A stretch of DNA of 64,000 bases, from the NCBI GenBank assembly GCA_014529385.2, contig CM043963.1:3785001-3849000 (forward strand), in the 5' to 3' direction. This document shows positions 1 to 14,218 of the stretch, one piece after another (positions within the stretch are counted from its first letter, which is position 1; each line of letters starts with the position of its first letter). The position numbers were made by a program, and so were the translations under genes. This stretch comes from Adiantum capillus-veneris. Taxonomy: Eukaryota > Streptophyta > Polypodiopsida > Polypodiales > Pteridaceae. Below the pieces are notes generated by a model that saw nothing but the letters and a program-made list of their open reading frames with translations, was not told where the DNA came from and ran no database searches.

Positions 1-1600
1 AAGGTCACTATATAGTGCCAAGTTTTAATTTTTAAGATAATAACTGTCTAATTATTGAAAATCATCAAGGTCAAGAGACCCAAAATCATCAAATTTCACC
101 AATCTAATATGCCAGATTTTGACCATAACCAAGAGATCATATCAAAATCCTTAAGTATTCTGAAAAGAAAGAAATCCAACACCACCAAAACCTTGCATTT
201 TGTTCAAAAATCCCAGCACAATGCAAGATCTCTACTGAACACAAAAACCCTACATTTTGTTTAAGGAAAACTAGTTTTATCAAACTCATTGATTGTTTTA
301 CAAAATCAAAGTAAACAAGGTAAAAGCCACATGCTATTACAAAAAAATTAGAAAATGAGTCAACTTGGGAAGAGGGAGATGCATCCTCGAATTCCATGTT
401 TGCAATAGGTATCAACAAGACCCACCAAATACACTTTCTCTCCTTCAAGCACAAGTGCAGATTTTGACTAAGTGAGAAAGAAAACCATAGACAAGGCTAA
501 GTGAGGATGTCACCTTTATATAGGGGTTGAAGGGAATAGATTGGAATCCTCCTCCTCTCCTTGTATTGTCTCCAATCCCCAATGTAATCTAGTATGCCTA
601 TTTGAGCAATCATCCCAATTATTCACATGGTGGTGTGGCCACATGATGCCCCATAGAGGTTATGTAAATCACCAAGGGAGAAGAGAATAGTATGTCAAAG
701 ATCTAGAATCAAATTTACCATACATGAAGCAGTAGTCCATAGCCAACAAGGGGACGGTACAACAACTTGCAATATGCTGGGAAATGATGCCATACCATGC
801 AAAAGGCAAAGATGAGATAACTCAGAGAGGCTAATCAAAGTGTGGGCTAGAGAGGCACGTGGAAATAGGTACCCACAAGCAAGGTGGGTGGGTAGTTAGA
901 GCCCCTCTCCAATACCCAATTCAATTAACCACCAAGCCCGTAGAGGACCATTTCATACTAAGGTTCAACAATCACTAAGGGATGGCAAATGACCCTTGGT
1001 ATCAAAATGTCCCATAAGAGAGGCTTTCCCAACTTTGTTTTAAGTTTTTGTTTTAATTCAGCCCTGGTTCTCACCATCACATGAGAGTACATCAAAGAAA
1101 ACTTGAAGTCCTAGTTCATAAAAGGCCAGGTCAAAATAAGCTTTTATGCATGAAAACGTAGGTACTCTTTCATGATAGAAACAAACTGCCAAAATGTATA
1201 GCTACATGCATGCACACGTATGGCACTATTGAACAAAATTATTTAAAAGGTATTTTACCAAAAGGTAGTTTGTCAAAGGCAAGGTACTTCCCAGAAACAC
1301 CTCATGTAGTCTGTGTCCAATTAAAAGGCCAGGGTATGACTAGGATTATATGGGGGAAGAGGCAGGAACTAGCTCTTATATTGTCGCACACGTACACACA
1401 CACATACACATATATCCAATTCTAATTTAAGTACATAAGTAGGTCCTATATCATGATAAATACAAAGTACCCATGTTGGAAGGATCTATTATTGGTATTT
1501 AGGATATCATCCATGTATCTATAAGTTTAAGAAGAGACTAAGTGTTTTGCATGAATTTCTACAACAAAGTCCATCGAATTAAATGAAGTAGTTCTCCATC
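1..1600. other. AT-rich intergenic DNA
   Basis: No protein domain, RNA gene or terminal repeat was recognised here. The short open frames look like chance frames in AT-rich sequence. A short run of CACACA-type repeat occurs near 1,386-1,415. Confidence 0.6.
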
Positions 1601-1617
1601 CAAGATTAACTTTCTTA

Positions 1618-2470
1618 CAATTCAAAATCATTGAAATAGTATGATGGTTATAGATTTTATTTCTTAACCCATTTGGGTTTCCCAGTTAGTGAGATCTTAT
1701 TATAGCCTTGAAGTTTTTTTTCATAATTTCAAGTAAGATATTAATGAGTCAAATTCATTGAAATAGTTTGATGGTTATAGATTTTATTTCTTAACCCATT
1801 TAAGTTTCCCAATTAGTGAGATCTTATTATAGCCTTGAAGAAGCTTTTTTTTTTTATAATTTCAAGTAAGATATTAATGAGTCCATGGCTTGGTTGATGA
1901 GAGCACTTTTAAGGCTTGAGGTTGCAGGCTCACGGACTGAGTTATCAACGATGAAGATAATGATGAGGCTTTGTGGGCTTGTGGTGCACTAGTCGAGAGG
2001 CAAATGGTGACCAATGCATAAAACATAAAAAAACTTCCAAGATATTAATGAGTCAAGGTTGCAGGCTCACGGACTGAGTTGTCAATGATGAAGATCATGA
2101 TGAGGCTTTGTGGGCTCGTGGTGCACTAGTCGAGAGGCAAATGGTGACCAATGCATAAAATATAAAAAACTTCCAAGATAGTAATGAGTCAAATTCATTG
2201 AAATAGTTTGATGGTTATAGATTTTATTTCTTAACCCATTTGGGTTTCCCAATTAGTGAGATCTTATTATAGCCTTGAAGCTTTTTTAATAATTTCAAGT
2301 AAGATATTAATGAGTCCATGGCTTGGTTGATGAGCACTTTTAAGGCTTGAGGTTGCAGGCTCACGGACTGAGTTGTCAACGATGAAGATAATGATGATGC
2401 TTTGTGGGCTCGTGGTGCACTAGTCAAGAGGCAAATGGTGACCAATGCATAAAATATAAAAAACTTCCAA
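1618..2470. repeat. Complex tandem repeat of two alternating blocks
   Basis: Block A, which includes the words TTGAAATAGT and TTAACCCATTT, occurs at about 1,625-1,725, 1,752-1,845 and 2,191-2,283. Block B, which includes GGTTGCAGGCTCACGGACTG, occurs at about 1,884-2,037, 2,056-2,170 and 2,317-2,467. The second and third A copies lie exactly 440 bp apart. The arrangement suggests unequal crossing-over or replication slippage of an A-B unit, with one truncated B copy. No coding signal was seen. Confidence 0.85.
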
Positions 2471-2705
2471 AAGACAAAGAAAATGGTTCCCACACAATTA
2501 TTTACACACACACACACACACCCCTGATATGAGGATATTGATGAGCTTCAAATCCAAAGACTAGACAGGCTATGAAAAATCTGAAAATGTAATGTCCAAT
2601 ACAATGAGATGAAAAACTAATTGAAATTGCATACATGTAGAAAAGAGACAATAAACGATTTTTACAATGCTAATGATGATAATAATTAAAATGAGCCTCA
2701 GACTT

Positions 2706-2720
2706 GCTCTGATACCACTT
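2706..2720 (-). promoter_or_regulatory. Primer binding site beside an LTR edge (minus-strand retroelement)
   Basis: On the minus strand 2,717-2,706 reads TGGTATCAGAGC, complementary to the 3' end of plant initiator-Met tRNA. It is separated by two bases from TGTAAGG at 2,720 on the plus strand, as expected where the 5' LTR of a minus-strand LTR retrotransposon ends in ...CTTACA. No gag or pol could be read to the left, so this is either an eroded or a non-autonomous element. I could not find its far LTR end. Confidence 0.6.
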
Positions 2721-5700
2721 GTAAGGCTCTAATTAAGGCGGAAAATAGTTAGTTGTATTCATAATTAATACATTAAATTAACATGCTAATTAAAAATAAC
2801 GTAAGCAAGCAAGGCACAAAATAATACAAAGTAGGTAGGTTGATTGATAGTGTAATTATTTGTACAATGCTTCTCCATTTGTAGAAGGAGTAATACATGC
2901 AAAGCAGTGGAGTTGGAAGATGCTAATGCATCCACATAGGTAGCTAGGTGTAATGTGCATGAGGAGCTTTAAGACAAGTGTCTGCTCCATGTGGCATGCT
3001 AAGTGTAGGCATTCTTCCCACAACGATGTGAGAGTAACACCATAAGGGGTTGTTCACATAGGCATAGGATGGAAGTAGGTTTAAATCCTAACAAGAGTAT
3101 GTCGTCTCATGTTTTTTGGGCAAAAACGTAAGGTCAGCCACCGCTAATACAAAGTCTACATGTTGGTTTATAGGGCTTGACACAATGAGACCTTGTTTCG
3201 GCTTTGGGTACAACAATTGCTGTCGAGTTTTGTTTTTTTGGTCAATTGGACATATCGGCATAGTGTTGCCCTCTGCATATTATATATGCACACACATATT
3301 TATTTGAATGTTTATGACTTCACTTGCCCATCACACATTTTGGTTGTTGTCTCGTTTGGCTATAAGTGGTGATGGTACGATTGCATAATGTAACACGACC
3401 AACTCTCACCGTTCTATAAAATGCGGTTACTTAAAGCCGTGAAGTATTCCTCGTTTGCCTTTACTTAAACAAAAGCTGGGAAGTAGTCGTTGTTTGGTTT
3501 TACTTTAAGAGTAAAGGCCGCAAGGTGTGAAGTCGTCATTGATTGCCGATGTGCATGTTCCCAAGTTACACAAGGTTGTAGTCGGTTGTATGGGGTAAGG
3601 ATATGCTTACTTCTTGAGGTTGCCAAACAAACGATTGTTTATGGTCGACCTTGTCTACTTCTAGCTTTTTGCTATTGTTTACTCAAATCTGTCAATATGC
3701 CGTTCCATTGCACACTGTCCTCATCCATGTTTACGCGTACATGCCTTTTTATTTACTAAAATCCATCTCCATTCACTATGCTTAAGGTTATGAAGAGTAT
3801 CATTGTTCACTCGAATTTGGCATCTTTCCCTTGTTGCATACAATCCTTGTCTATGTCTATCTGCACATTACTTGAGTTTACATTACAACCATCCCTATCC
3901 ACTAAGTTTAAGGTAATGAAGATTGTCATTATCCATTGAAGTTCATGCCTGTCATAAGTACAAGAGTCATGAATGTGTGTTTGTTGTTATGTTTAAGCAA
4001 AGCTGCCAAGGTCAATAGGTCATACCGCATTTGTGCCTTTGTGTCCCTTGTTGGTTTACGTCACAAGGGGCGTCTCCACCATGGCAAATTTCTCATTACA
4101 TTGTCATTGTTTTCTTATTTTTCACATGGTAATATACATGTTCCTTTCATGAAGATGTTTGTCATGCACTGTCTCAATGTTTACACATAGTTGCCAAGGT
4201 TACATGCACATAGGGCTACTCATGTTCAACTTAGGTTGTCCCTAGAATGTTTTGCGTATTTTCATGTGGCCATTGCGATGCATGTTTGGACACTCAAGAT
4301 TGCACGTCAATGTTAACCAGAGTGGAGCTTGCCATAATGATCTGCACCTCAAGCCAACTCACCTTTGAGAAAACTTTCTTTGATCTGTCTCTCCACAATG
4401 CCAGCACCAACAAAAGGCACATTAGGGGAAATAACACATTTGCGATGAAGCAAAGACACAAATCCTGCCCCTCCTCCCTCTTGCAAGGCTAGCACCAAAA
4501 GAAGGCAAGGCTTAGCTTGTTTTCTTTGACGAGCAAAAGGCTTGCATAATGTTGCCACATTGTTTGCGGCTGGTCTTAATGTTGTATTTAGGGCGTAATT
4601 ATTGGCTGTCCAGATTTGCAATTGCCACTACTTTTGACCTTGCATGTGGGGCTTTGGGTTGCTAGAAATAGACATTGAGAAAGACCCTAAACCCCACAAT
4701 AAATGGAAAATGGAGCAGGTGAGATCAAGATGCATAGAATGCTAGTATATGTATGACAAAATCCAATGCACCGGCATAAGACAACCCTCGCCAAAGTATA
4801 CAGTGAAAATTATAGATGTATGAGAATCCAAATACACACAAGTAAAATAGAATGCCATGCAAAAAAAGTGGAACTCATGCCACTTTCACCACGGGTAAGC
4901 ATTACTAGGAGCATATACCCATTTCCAATGCACCAACATAACACAACCAAAAAATGTCCAGTCACAATTATGGTGCTCATTTTTTTCCTTTGGCGAACCT
5001 AAATAAAAACAAGGAAAGAAGATTTCCATGCAGACAAATTGAGCTAGTGCCAAGCCACCACTAGAAAGCATTGTCGAGGAGCCCTTGTGCAAGCATCCTT
5101 GCTATATAATATAATAGGTGGAGAAGCTACAAGCCCTACATCCACAAAGTGCTTATGGTACACCCCACAAATACACACACCCATAACAACGGAGTATGCG
5201 CATTCATTTCTGCACACGTCTCATGTCCAAATAACCATTGATACCAATACATTCCCTCATGATTCCCTCTACCTATCACAAGTTCTCTGATGCATATAAT
5301 TCAAGGAATTTGCTTAGTTGCATGCATTACCCTAAACCTTAAGCCACCCAGAAAAGTTTGTATACAACAAGCACATCAAAAATTCCATTGACTCCAAGTG
5401 CAAAAAAACACTGCAAGCAATTTTCACGTGCACAAAATGAGTTTCCTTTGTGATTCAAGGACCATTTCAAGTGTTGAGCTGTTTGGAAAACAGATGGAGA
5501 AGGTTCTCTTCACTGTCTCAAGTTGACTATACATGCAATTGACAATCCTCCCCTCTTGAACATTGTCAACGAAGAGTGTAACATGTCGACGAAGAAGAGG
5601 AAATTCCGAACCAGTTGGCGCTTCCTTTCATGATAGGGGGAGCAATGCATGGCATGTGTGGCTCTCCATTAGATCCAATAGAAGATTCTTACTACATCAA

Positions 5701-6170
5701 TGAGGACAAAATATCCGACTTCTCCTATTTTGAAAGCACACTCGGCTCCTTCTACGCTGATGCTTGTGCCTTAAAACACATGTAGTAGAAGCTCTAGCTA
5801 GAGGGATATAGACCATTTCAGGATCATCCCCCTATCCTTCATCAACACCAACTACTCGATGCACACCATGACCAAGCCGTGTCAAAGTAACATGAGCCTG
5901 GATGTGTCTAACTGAGCCCTTTGTTTGCATTTCATCTCATTCGGGACAATCAACCTAGAGATTCTATTTCTTGAGATGAGAAACTAACTTAGAGTTACAG
6001 GTTCCAGGCTTGATGTCACATTTGTGCATGTCCTCCTCTAGGGTTTGTAGAAGACCTCTCAAGTCATAGATGCAACCACTGATCTGTTTATCAATGCTCA
6101 ATCTATCTCACCCAACCATCGTGGTTTGTGGTGCCTTTATAGACAGAGACCCTTGTTCCTCGGCTCCACC
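2721..6170. other. Intergenic DNA, probable decayed LTR-element sequence
   Basis: The beginning is presumably LTR sequence adjoining the primer binding site at 2,706-2,717. Beyond that no domain, terminal repeat or RNA gene was recognised on either strand. Short frames near 3.1-5.3 kb show no recognisable protein. Confidence 0.5.
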
Positions 6171-6176
6171 AATGCA

Positions 6177-9100
6177 TTATACATCTATTGTAAGAGCATG
6201 CAAACTATCAAGGATTAGGAGAACAACTCGTAGGCGAGAAAAGTGCCTTTCAACAACTAGTTGGATCCCATGAAGGTGCTTGCACTCTGATCCCCACTCT
6301 AGACAATCACAGTAGTTGCATTGCATGCTCTCATGATACCATTGCAATGGAGAGGACATGCTAAGAATTTTAAAGCGGAAAGTGCTCTCATCTATCACTT
6401 CAAGCATGGAGGAGTCACTCTCAAATCTTTTGAGGATTGCTTCACCTACTGCCAATCAAGTGCCAATCTTGTGTGTTGCTTACTCTGACCAAACTGGCTA
6501 AAACAGACAGAATCCGTTGAAGTAAGAGCCAAAAGTCATAAGAACCTAAGAGCTAGATCCAGCACAATTGCAAATGCAATAAATCTCAATGTTGTGTGCT
6601 GGCTCTTACCAAGTTCTTGCTTTTTCTAGAAGAACTCTAGCAATGTTCCGTTGATGGCTATTCCATGTAGCGAATCTCCGACAAGCACATGCAAGAGAAC
6701 CAAAATTTACATGTTTATCTTTGCATCGAGCAAAATATACTTGATATAGTACCATAATCTATCAACTAGGTTTGTAGTAACATTCCCATGTAGAAATAAC
6801 GCATGAACCTCGGCCACCTTCTCCACCACATACATGTTGAACCACACCAACCATTTGCGACATAACGTTGTAAATTCTCCTGTGTTGAGTATGTATGCAA
6901 CAAGTCAGTGCATCCCTTATCAAGCATCTCCTCTAGTGATGCATGCATTAGATTTGACAAGCGATTATACACATCATCCCGATTGTCTTTAGGGAACTGC
7001 ATATACAAGTTGACCAATGTAGTAACAACTTGTTATTGCATGTCATGCCAAAAAAGAGAAACAATTGACCAACTAACGGATCACAAACCTGTGCAAGAGG
7101 TTCTCCACCCGTGCCTTCTTCACATGGAACCCTTAAAGCAACACATGGAATGCTACTTGTTGCCGTCCCCCTTCTTGATCTTGAATCCAACAATAAGGGT
7201 CTTCATGGACCAAGAATCGCTTGCAGCTCTTGTTGATTCTTGTGAATGACAATGGCAGCGGGCCAAACTGCACTTAGCCTTACAAACACCATCTTAAAGG
7301 TCAACTCCAAGGCCCATTTTCCTTGGCTAGTGCCCACATCACTTGTGCACATCATCAACCATATTGGAATCCCCACACCGTTTTGGTTGAGTAAGACAAC
7401 GACATAGAAAGGCAACCCAAAAAATGTTTGGTTTGAATGTGCTGTCTATAGCCCATGCATTATGTCATGAGAAGCAAAGAGCCATTTTCGACATTCACTC
7501 ATCTTGAATGATGAGGATGAAGGATCGTCTACTTTCATCAGATGCTTGTGTGTTGTACGGCTGCACAAAAGTACCTGATACAAGGCACGCTTCCATTGAG
7601 CAAGACAAATTGAAAATGAAGCAAGAAGATGAGCATCCAATGCGACCTTCTTTAGCTCTTGCAAGTGAACAGCTTTTGCAAGAATTGCAACCCAATCATG
7701 GTCTACAAAACCTCCTGAATTACACCAAATTAAAGCTTAACTAGTGATCATCCCTAGCCAAAGCCCGTACACAGTTGAACGTGCACTATCCATGAAACAT
7801 TTTGATACACAAGTCCGTGGCCAATTGATGTACCTTGTACTTGTATTTGATGTGGCAGCATTTGAATCTCTTTTAAAATAAAAAATCAATAGATTGTGCA
7901 ATCTAGCTCAGATACATTCTCTATGTGAAAAGCCTCCTTTGACTGCGAGATTTTTTCAACATGTCGGCATGTTCCAATTTGAACAAGTCATTCATGGAAC
8001 ATGGAACAATGGACAGATGCACTGGAAAGTGGTAGAGGTCAGCGCACGAACCAAGGAAGTGCCCCTCATGAGTGCCATGGACCATGATAATCACCTTGTC
8101 TCCATCATGAAAGTGTTGTACAACCACCTAGAATGGACACCCACATCTCTTAGACTTTTTTCGCCACCCTTTGTTTTCACCGTTATTCCTCCTTGCATTC
8201 CCACATCGATGACACATGTATTCTTGTAGCCACCTGCCCGCTCCGTGAGTCTTTGTTGACTGAACTAGCACCAACTTGTTTGATGCTTGAGCATCATGGC
8301 TGTAAGCTCTTGCTCCAATTGAGCCAAGCATGTGTCAATTGAAATGCTTGAAGAGGAGTTGAAGTTTTTTCTCTCGGGCCAAGAAGACATATCATGGTGA
8401 ATAGCCTTCCCTTTCAGCATGCAACCACGATCAACAATCGAGTCTCTTATGTACTCAAGAGAGATGCCATACTTTCTTTGGTCCGTGCACCATTCTGCTT
8501 GGATTGCACTAATGGTGGCAGCCACTCCTAAATGTTTTCCATCCCTTGAAGGAGAATGGACTAGATGCACTATATGCCCCCAGCCTTCAATGTAAGGTAT
8601 CTTGAAGTCAGATGATTTCAGGCACATGTAGCATTGCTATGAGCCTCCTTCTGTGGTTAGCCTCAAGTCTTCTCTAACCGTGCACTATTCTGCTTGGATT
8701 GCACTAATGGTGGCAGCCACTCCTAAATGTTTTCCATCCCTTGAAGGAGAATGGACTAGATGCACTATATGCCCCCAGCCTTCAATGTAAGGTATCTTCA
8801 AGTCAGATGATTTCAGGCACATGTAGCATTGCTATGAGCCTCCTTCTGTGGTTAGCCTCAAGTCTTCTCTAACCCTGCTCCATTTCTTTCGGTCCATCAC
8901 TACTCGTGCATCATATGAATTAAGCACATCAAGTGACACCCTAATTGTGCCCTGCAAATCTGCTAGCATCAATGAGTACAACTTCTCATCGAATGAAAAA
9001 AGGTCTTTGAGATGTAGGCAAGCTACTGCCCTGGGTAACTGGGATCTTTCAAAGGGCTGGGAACTTCATTGACCTCAAACTTGGCACTTCTGACTTCGGA

Positions 9101-9190
9101 GAGGTCGTACATCTCAAGATGCTCACTCGAATCACCCTCGACAGATGTCTTGCAAGTGACATCTTCATGAAAATGATCATTGCGGTCCAT
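6177..9190 (-). pseudogene. MULE / FAR1-like transposase with SWIM zinc finger, decayed
   Basis: Minus-strand fragments in changing frames form one protein. Reading from high to low coordinates: an N-terminal part around 9,190-8,265, then the DDE core near 7,470-7,203. The core has the first-Asp motif AIDSTFK (about 7,452), a stretch with GIPIW and KWALELTFKMVF, and the second-Asp region IVIHKNQQELQAI, where the expected Asp is His. At the end (about 6,340-6,240) comes a SWIM finger, CDC-x6-CKH. This order (DDE transposase, then SWIM) is that of Mutator-like transposases and the derived FHY3/FAR1 proteins. Stops, at least four frame changes and the Asp-to-His change say it is dead. An internal 195-bp duplication adds to the damage. 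A domesticated gene is excluded by the frame breaks. Confidence 0.75.
8486..8875. repeat. 195-bp direct tandem duplication
   Basis: 8,486-8,680 and 8,681-8,875 are near-identical copies with an exact offset of 195 bp (for example TTCTGCTTGGATT recurs). The unit is a multiple of three and lies inside the MULE-like coding remnant, so the duplication itself kept the frame. Confidence 0.9.
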
Positions 9191-9236
9191 CCACCCTCTC
9201 TGCAAAACCACAACATGGCTCTTTCTTTTGTAGCCA

Positions 9237-9581
<345 letters not shown>

Positions 9582-9913
9582 ATTGGTATCAGAGCAGGTT
9601 GCATCCTCCCGGGCTTAGTGACCAGCAGCTCCAGCACACGCTTGCTCATTTTCTCCGATTTCAGTGACCTTCAACGAGCGTTCGTCGACAAAAATTTCAG
9701 ATTTTTTATTTGGGCTCATTTCGGCCTCCGTTTCCACTATAGCCAGGTCTGCACATGCAATTTTGTCATTTTGTGCAAAATTTTTGTTAGTGCCAAATAC
9801 TCCATAACCGGTCCCATACAGTCTAGCGCGGGTTGTGCTATATAGCACGTATTGGTCTCACTCAGTTTCTCCTATTTCGGGCAGTTTTTACATAAGGTGC
9901 AGGCATTTTCCAT

Positions 9914-10807
9914 GGCTGACAACAACACAGATGTGTTCAAGATGTTTGCTGCTGCTGAGGACAGATTGGATGGGGACAATTACCCTAGGTGGGCTTACAT
10001 GATGCAACATGTTCTTGTGTGAAAGGGCGTCTGGAATCTTGCGCAGGGCATTGATGTACCTCCTGGTTCTGAGGATGTAGGCGATGTTGAGGATGTGGCA
10101 GGTCTTGCTACAAGGATTGCTGCTATTAGAGTTGTTTCACCTACGGCAGAACAAGCTCGTTGGGATGTAAGGGATGCACATGCTCATGCATTGATTTTGT
10201 TGTTTGTGAAACGCACCATTACTCCTCACATCTGTTCAATGAAATCTGCAAAACAGGCTTGCGATATTCTGGCTAGTCTTTATGCAAGCTGCAATGAGGC
10301 AAAATTTGCATTACTGCATAAAGAGCTGGAGTCAAAGATTATGCATGAGGAAGATGATATGGACACTTTCCTTGCTGGTGTCAAGGATATCAATGAGCAA
10401 CTTATTTATGTAGGTGAAGTCATTTCAGACAGTTCCCTCGTGCAGACTGTTCTTGATGCCTACCAGATTCTTACCAGACTTTTGCTAGTATTTGGAGACT
10501 TATGACCCAAGGAAATCTTGAAGTTGTCAAGTTTGATGCATTGTGCACATTGCTGTTGGCAAGAGTCACTTTCCAGAAAAAACAGGACTAGATAGCGTGC
10601 AGTTGAACAGGCTTTTATTGCTTCTCAAAGAAAGGGTGGTAACAACAATGCAGCCACTTCTTATGGTTCTCCTGCGAGTGGAAAATTACATGTTCCTAAT
10701 GCTTCTGCTGGCAGCAATTCATCTGGAAATTCTGATGATAACGGCAAAAAGAAGATGCGTTGCCATTATTATAAAGCTAATGATAAATTATTAAGCAGTG
10801 TCCTAAG
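9914..10807 (+). pseudogene. copia gag remnant
   Basis: ATG at 9,914 opens a frame with the copia gag signature (LDGDNYPRWAYMMQ). A TGA at 10,018-10,020 stands where Trp is expected. The frame then continues to about 10,465 with typical UBN2-type gag features (HKELESKIMHEEDDMDTFL), after which frameshifts follow. Near 10,760 a relic zinc knuckle (CHYYKAND) has lost its second Cys and is broken before its last Cys. The product would be the capsid protein. It overlaps no host gene. Confidence 0.85.
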
Positions 10808-13800
10808 TTGAAGGCCAAAGAGGCTAAGAAGAAAGAGGGTGGTTCCACTGCAAATGTTGCTTCCACTACAAATGCTGCCATTGTTGAGTCTTCTATGAAA
10901 GGAGACTGTGATGCTGATGTTCATGCAGAATGGGCTTTTAGTGTAGAGTGCACTTACAATCTTGTTGTCCATGATGCATGCATGTCACTTGCTGCAGATT
11001 CTTATGTATGGTATTTTGACAATGGTGCTACAAAGCACATTACCTCACATCGTGAATTGTTCACCTCTCTCGAGTCTGTCCCTCATGGAAATTCAGTCAC
11101 TTGTGCCAACAATGCCTCTTATCCGGTTCAGGGAGTTGGAAAGATTGTGCTTACTGCTGCAAATGGAAGTTCTTTCACACTTGTTGATGCAGTTTATGTA
11201 CCTGGGATCAAGAAGAATCTTTTGTCTGTATCTGCACTTGCTAGACTTGGAGTTGTAGTCAAATTTGTGGATGACATATGTACAGTTCACGATCTCAGTT
11301 TTGGTGATGAAATTGTTGCATCTAGCCTTCTGTGCCATGGGCTGTATAAGCTCACTTTGTATGACAAGTGTGGACAAAATCTTGCAAATGCAGTTTCAGA
11401 TTTAAGGGCTATTTCAGATGCAAAACTTTGGCACGCACGTTTTGGTCATCTGAATTTTACCAGTTTGCTACGTTTGCAGAAATTTGATACGGTTGCTTCT
11501 TTGCCACCTTTTGAAGCACCTATCAAACATGTTTGTGAAGGTTGTATTTTGGGTAAGATGCAGCGTTCAAAGTTTCCAAAGGAGGCTGGTTCAGTTAGGG
11601 CCACATGCAGGTTGCAGGTTGTACATAGTGATGTTTGTGGGTCCATGCAAACTCCGTCCTTGGGCAATTACCTTTACTTTGTGACTTTCATTGATGATTA
11701 CTCCAGGCATGCATGGGTATTTCCACTTAAAGCGAAGTCTAAAGTTTTTATGTGCTTCAAACAATTTCTGACTATGGCTGAAAATGTCTCAAAATGTACT
11801 ATGGGCACCCTCCATTCCGATCGAGGGGGGGAGTATATGTCTCATGAATTTAATGCATTTCTAACTAGTCGTGGGATAAAACACCAACGAACAATGCCTC
11901 ATACGCCTCAGCAAAATGGTGTTGCTAAGAGGAAAAACAGGTCACTTATGGAAATGGCACGATGTATGGTCAAAAGTCAAGCTTTGCCGCATTCTTTTTG
12001 GCTTGAGGCCTTTATGTGTGCCACTTATGTACTTAACAAGTGTCCTACGAAAGCTTTGCAGTCTATTACTCCATATGAAGCATGGCATGATAGAAAGCCT
12101 TCTATTGAGCACATGCGTGTTTTTGGCTGTTTGGCATATGCTTTGGTGCCACAAACACAACGCAGAAAATTGGATGATAAGGCTGTCAAATGTATTTTTG
12201 TTGGTTATAGTACTGAAAGCAAAGGTTACAGGTTGTATCATCCACAAACAAAGCGTATTCTAGTTTCACGGGATGTAGTGTTTGTGGGAGATTCTGTTCA
12301 GCCCTTGCTGTCATGTACTAGAGACAGTAATGTAAGCTCACAGGAGATTTATGACACTTTGTTGACTCTTTCCAGTGGTGGAAGTTCGAATGTAAATTCC
12401 AATGAGACAAATGTACAGCCTATGGGCGTTTCCAAAAATGTTACAGATCAGCCTATTACTGATGCAGATGTACATGATGTACTTGATGAGGAAAGGGCTG
12501 AAAATGAGTAGGCTAGTGGTATGCCAAAATGGCTGGTGCATACATTGCGCGACAGTAAATTGGATGCACCTTTGTCTAGTCGTACTCGTTCAGGCCCTGG
12601 CCATGCATCTTATGCATTAGATTGTTATGCTTTGGCTGTGTCTAGATTACATGATGTTGAGGAACCTCTCTCTTTTGATGAAGCACATAATTCAAAAAAT
12701 TGGATGGCTGCCATGCAATTAGAATATGATGCACTTATAGAGAATAACACATGGACTTTATGTGATTTTCCCCCTGGCAAAAAGGCCATTGGTTCGAAGT
12801 GGGTTTACAAGTTGAAACGCAAGCCGGATGGCGAGATTGATCGCCATAAGGCTCGACTCGTTGCAAAGGTTTATGCACATAAAAAAGGCATAGATTATAA
12901 AGATACCTTTTTTCCACTTGTCGTATGACTACTGTGTGTCTTCTATGTGCATTGGTAGCTCATTTTGGTTGGGATGTACATCAATCACACATTGTTAATG
13001 CTTTCTTGAATGGTGACATATTTGAGGAAGTTTATGTAACGCAGCCTCACAGTTTTGTCAAGAAAGGACAAGAGGACAAAGTGTGCAGATGTAAGAAGGC
13101 TTTGTATGGGTTGAAGCAATCTCCTTGTGCTTGGTATGAGAAAGCTGACACTCATTTGGTCAAACAAGGCTTTCGTAAACAGTCCAACAAAAAGCACATT
13201 GTATGTAAAGCGTGAGGGTGATGTACTTCTCATTGTGGTTCTTTATGTAGATGATTTGTTGATCACTGGACCAAATGAGAGACATATTGCTGAATTTAAG
13301 GCTGATTTGAATGCTACTTTCAAGATGAAGGCACTTTAAGCAGTGTGATGGTGGTATTGCCTTGTGTCAAAAAAGTTACATAGAGACATTGCTATGTAAT
13401 TTTGGACTTGAGGATTGCAAACCTATTGCCACTCCCATGCAAACAGGTTTGAAATTGAGGCTTCATGATGCTGGTGATCCTGCAGATGTCACTCTTTACC
13501 AAACTGCTATTGGATGCCTCATTTATTTATGCAACACCTCACAGGTCATCAGATTTATGCATAGCCCAGTGTTTAAGCATTGGCAGGCTGTCAACAGGAT
13601 TTTGTACTACCTTAGTGGCACTTTACATCTTGGCTTGTTTTATCCCAAGGGGGATCATTGCCGCCAAACTTACATGCTTTGTCGAACTCAGATTGGGTTG
13701 GTTGGTTTGACAAGCGAGTGTCCACAAGTGGTTTTTGTTTCATGGTTGGCAGTTCATGTATATCATGGTTGAGCAAGAAGCAACTACTGTGGCCACTTCT

Positions 13801-14143
13801 AATTGTGAGGCTGAGTACAGGCAGTCTTCACATAGCTACGGTTGAGTGTGTATGGCTCAAACGCCTTATGGCTGATTTGGGTGCTAGACATGACACTAGC
13901 AACACTATCTACACTGACAATCAAAGCGCATTGGCAATTGCGAGGAACCCAGTTTTTCATGCTCGCACAAAGAACATTGAGGTGCATTACCACTATGTCA
14001 TGGAGAGGCTCTCAGCAGGAGAGATCAGCTTGGCTTATGTGCCAACACATGACTACCTTGCAGATCTTTTCACAAAGGCATTGTCTCGTGAGAAGCTCGA
14101 AGCTTTCCGGAAAGCTTTGGGCTTACTCCCCTTTGTGGATTGA
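10808..14143 (+). pseudogene. copia pol remnant (protease, integrase, RT, RNase H)
   Basis: The first open block (10,808-12,511) holds a protease whose active site reads DNGA instead of DSGA, the integrase HHCC finger (HARFGHLN...CEGC) and the integrase core with D (HSDVCG) and D (SDRGGEY). The catalytic Glu is AAG (Lys) at 11,927-11,929, in GVAKRKNR where families have AER. A TAG at 12,509 and frameshifts near 12,928, 13,200, 13,340 and 13,670 split the RT (LYVDDLLI near 13,245) and RNase H (SDWVGWFDKR; TDNQSA near 13,915). The C-terminus ends at 14,143. Three catalytic or frame lesions make it non-functional. Confidence 0.95.
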
Positions 14144-14218
14144 TTATGTCTTCAAGGCATGGCACTTCCCTTTATTCACGTGCCAACTCTTGTTCACCGC
14201 ATCACTCCAGGGGGGATT

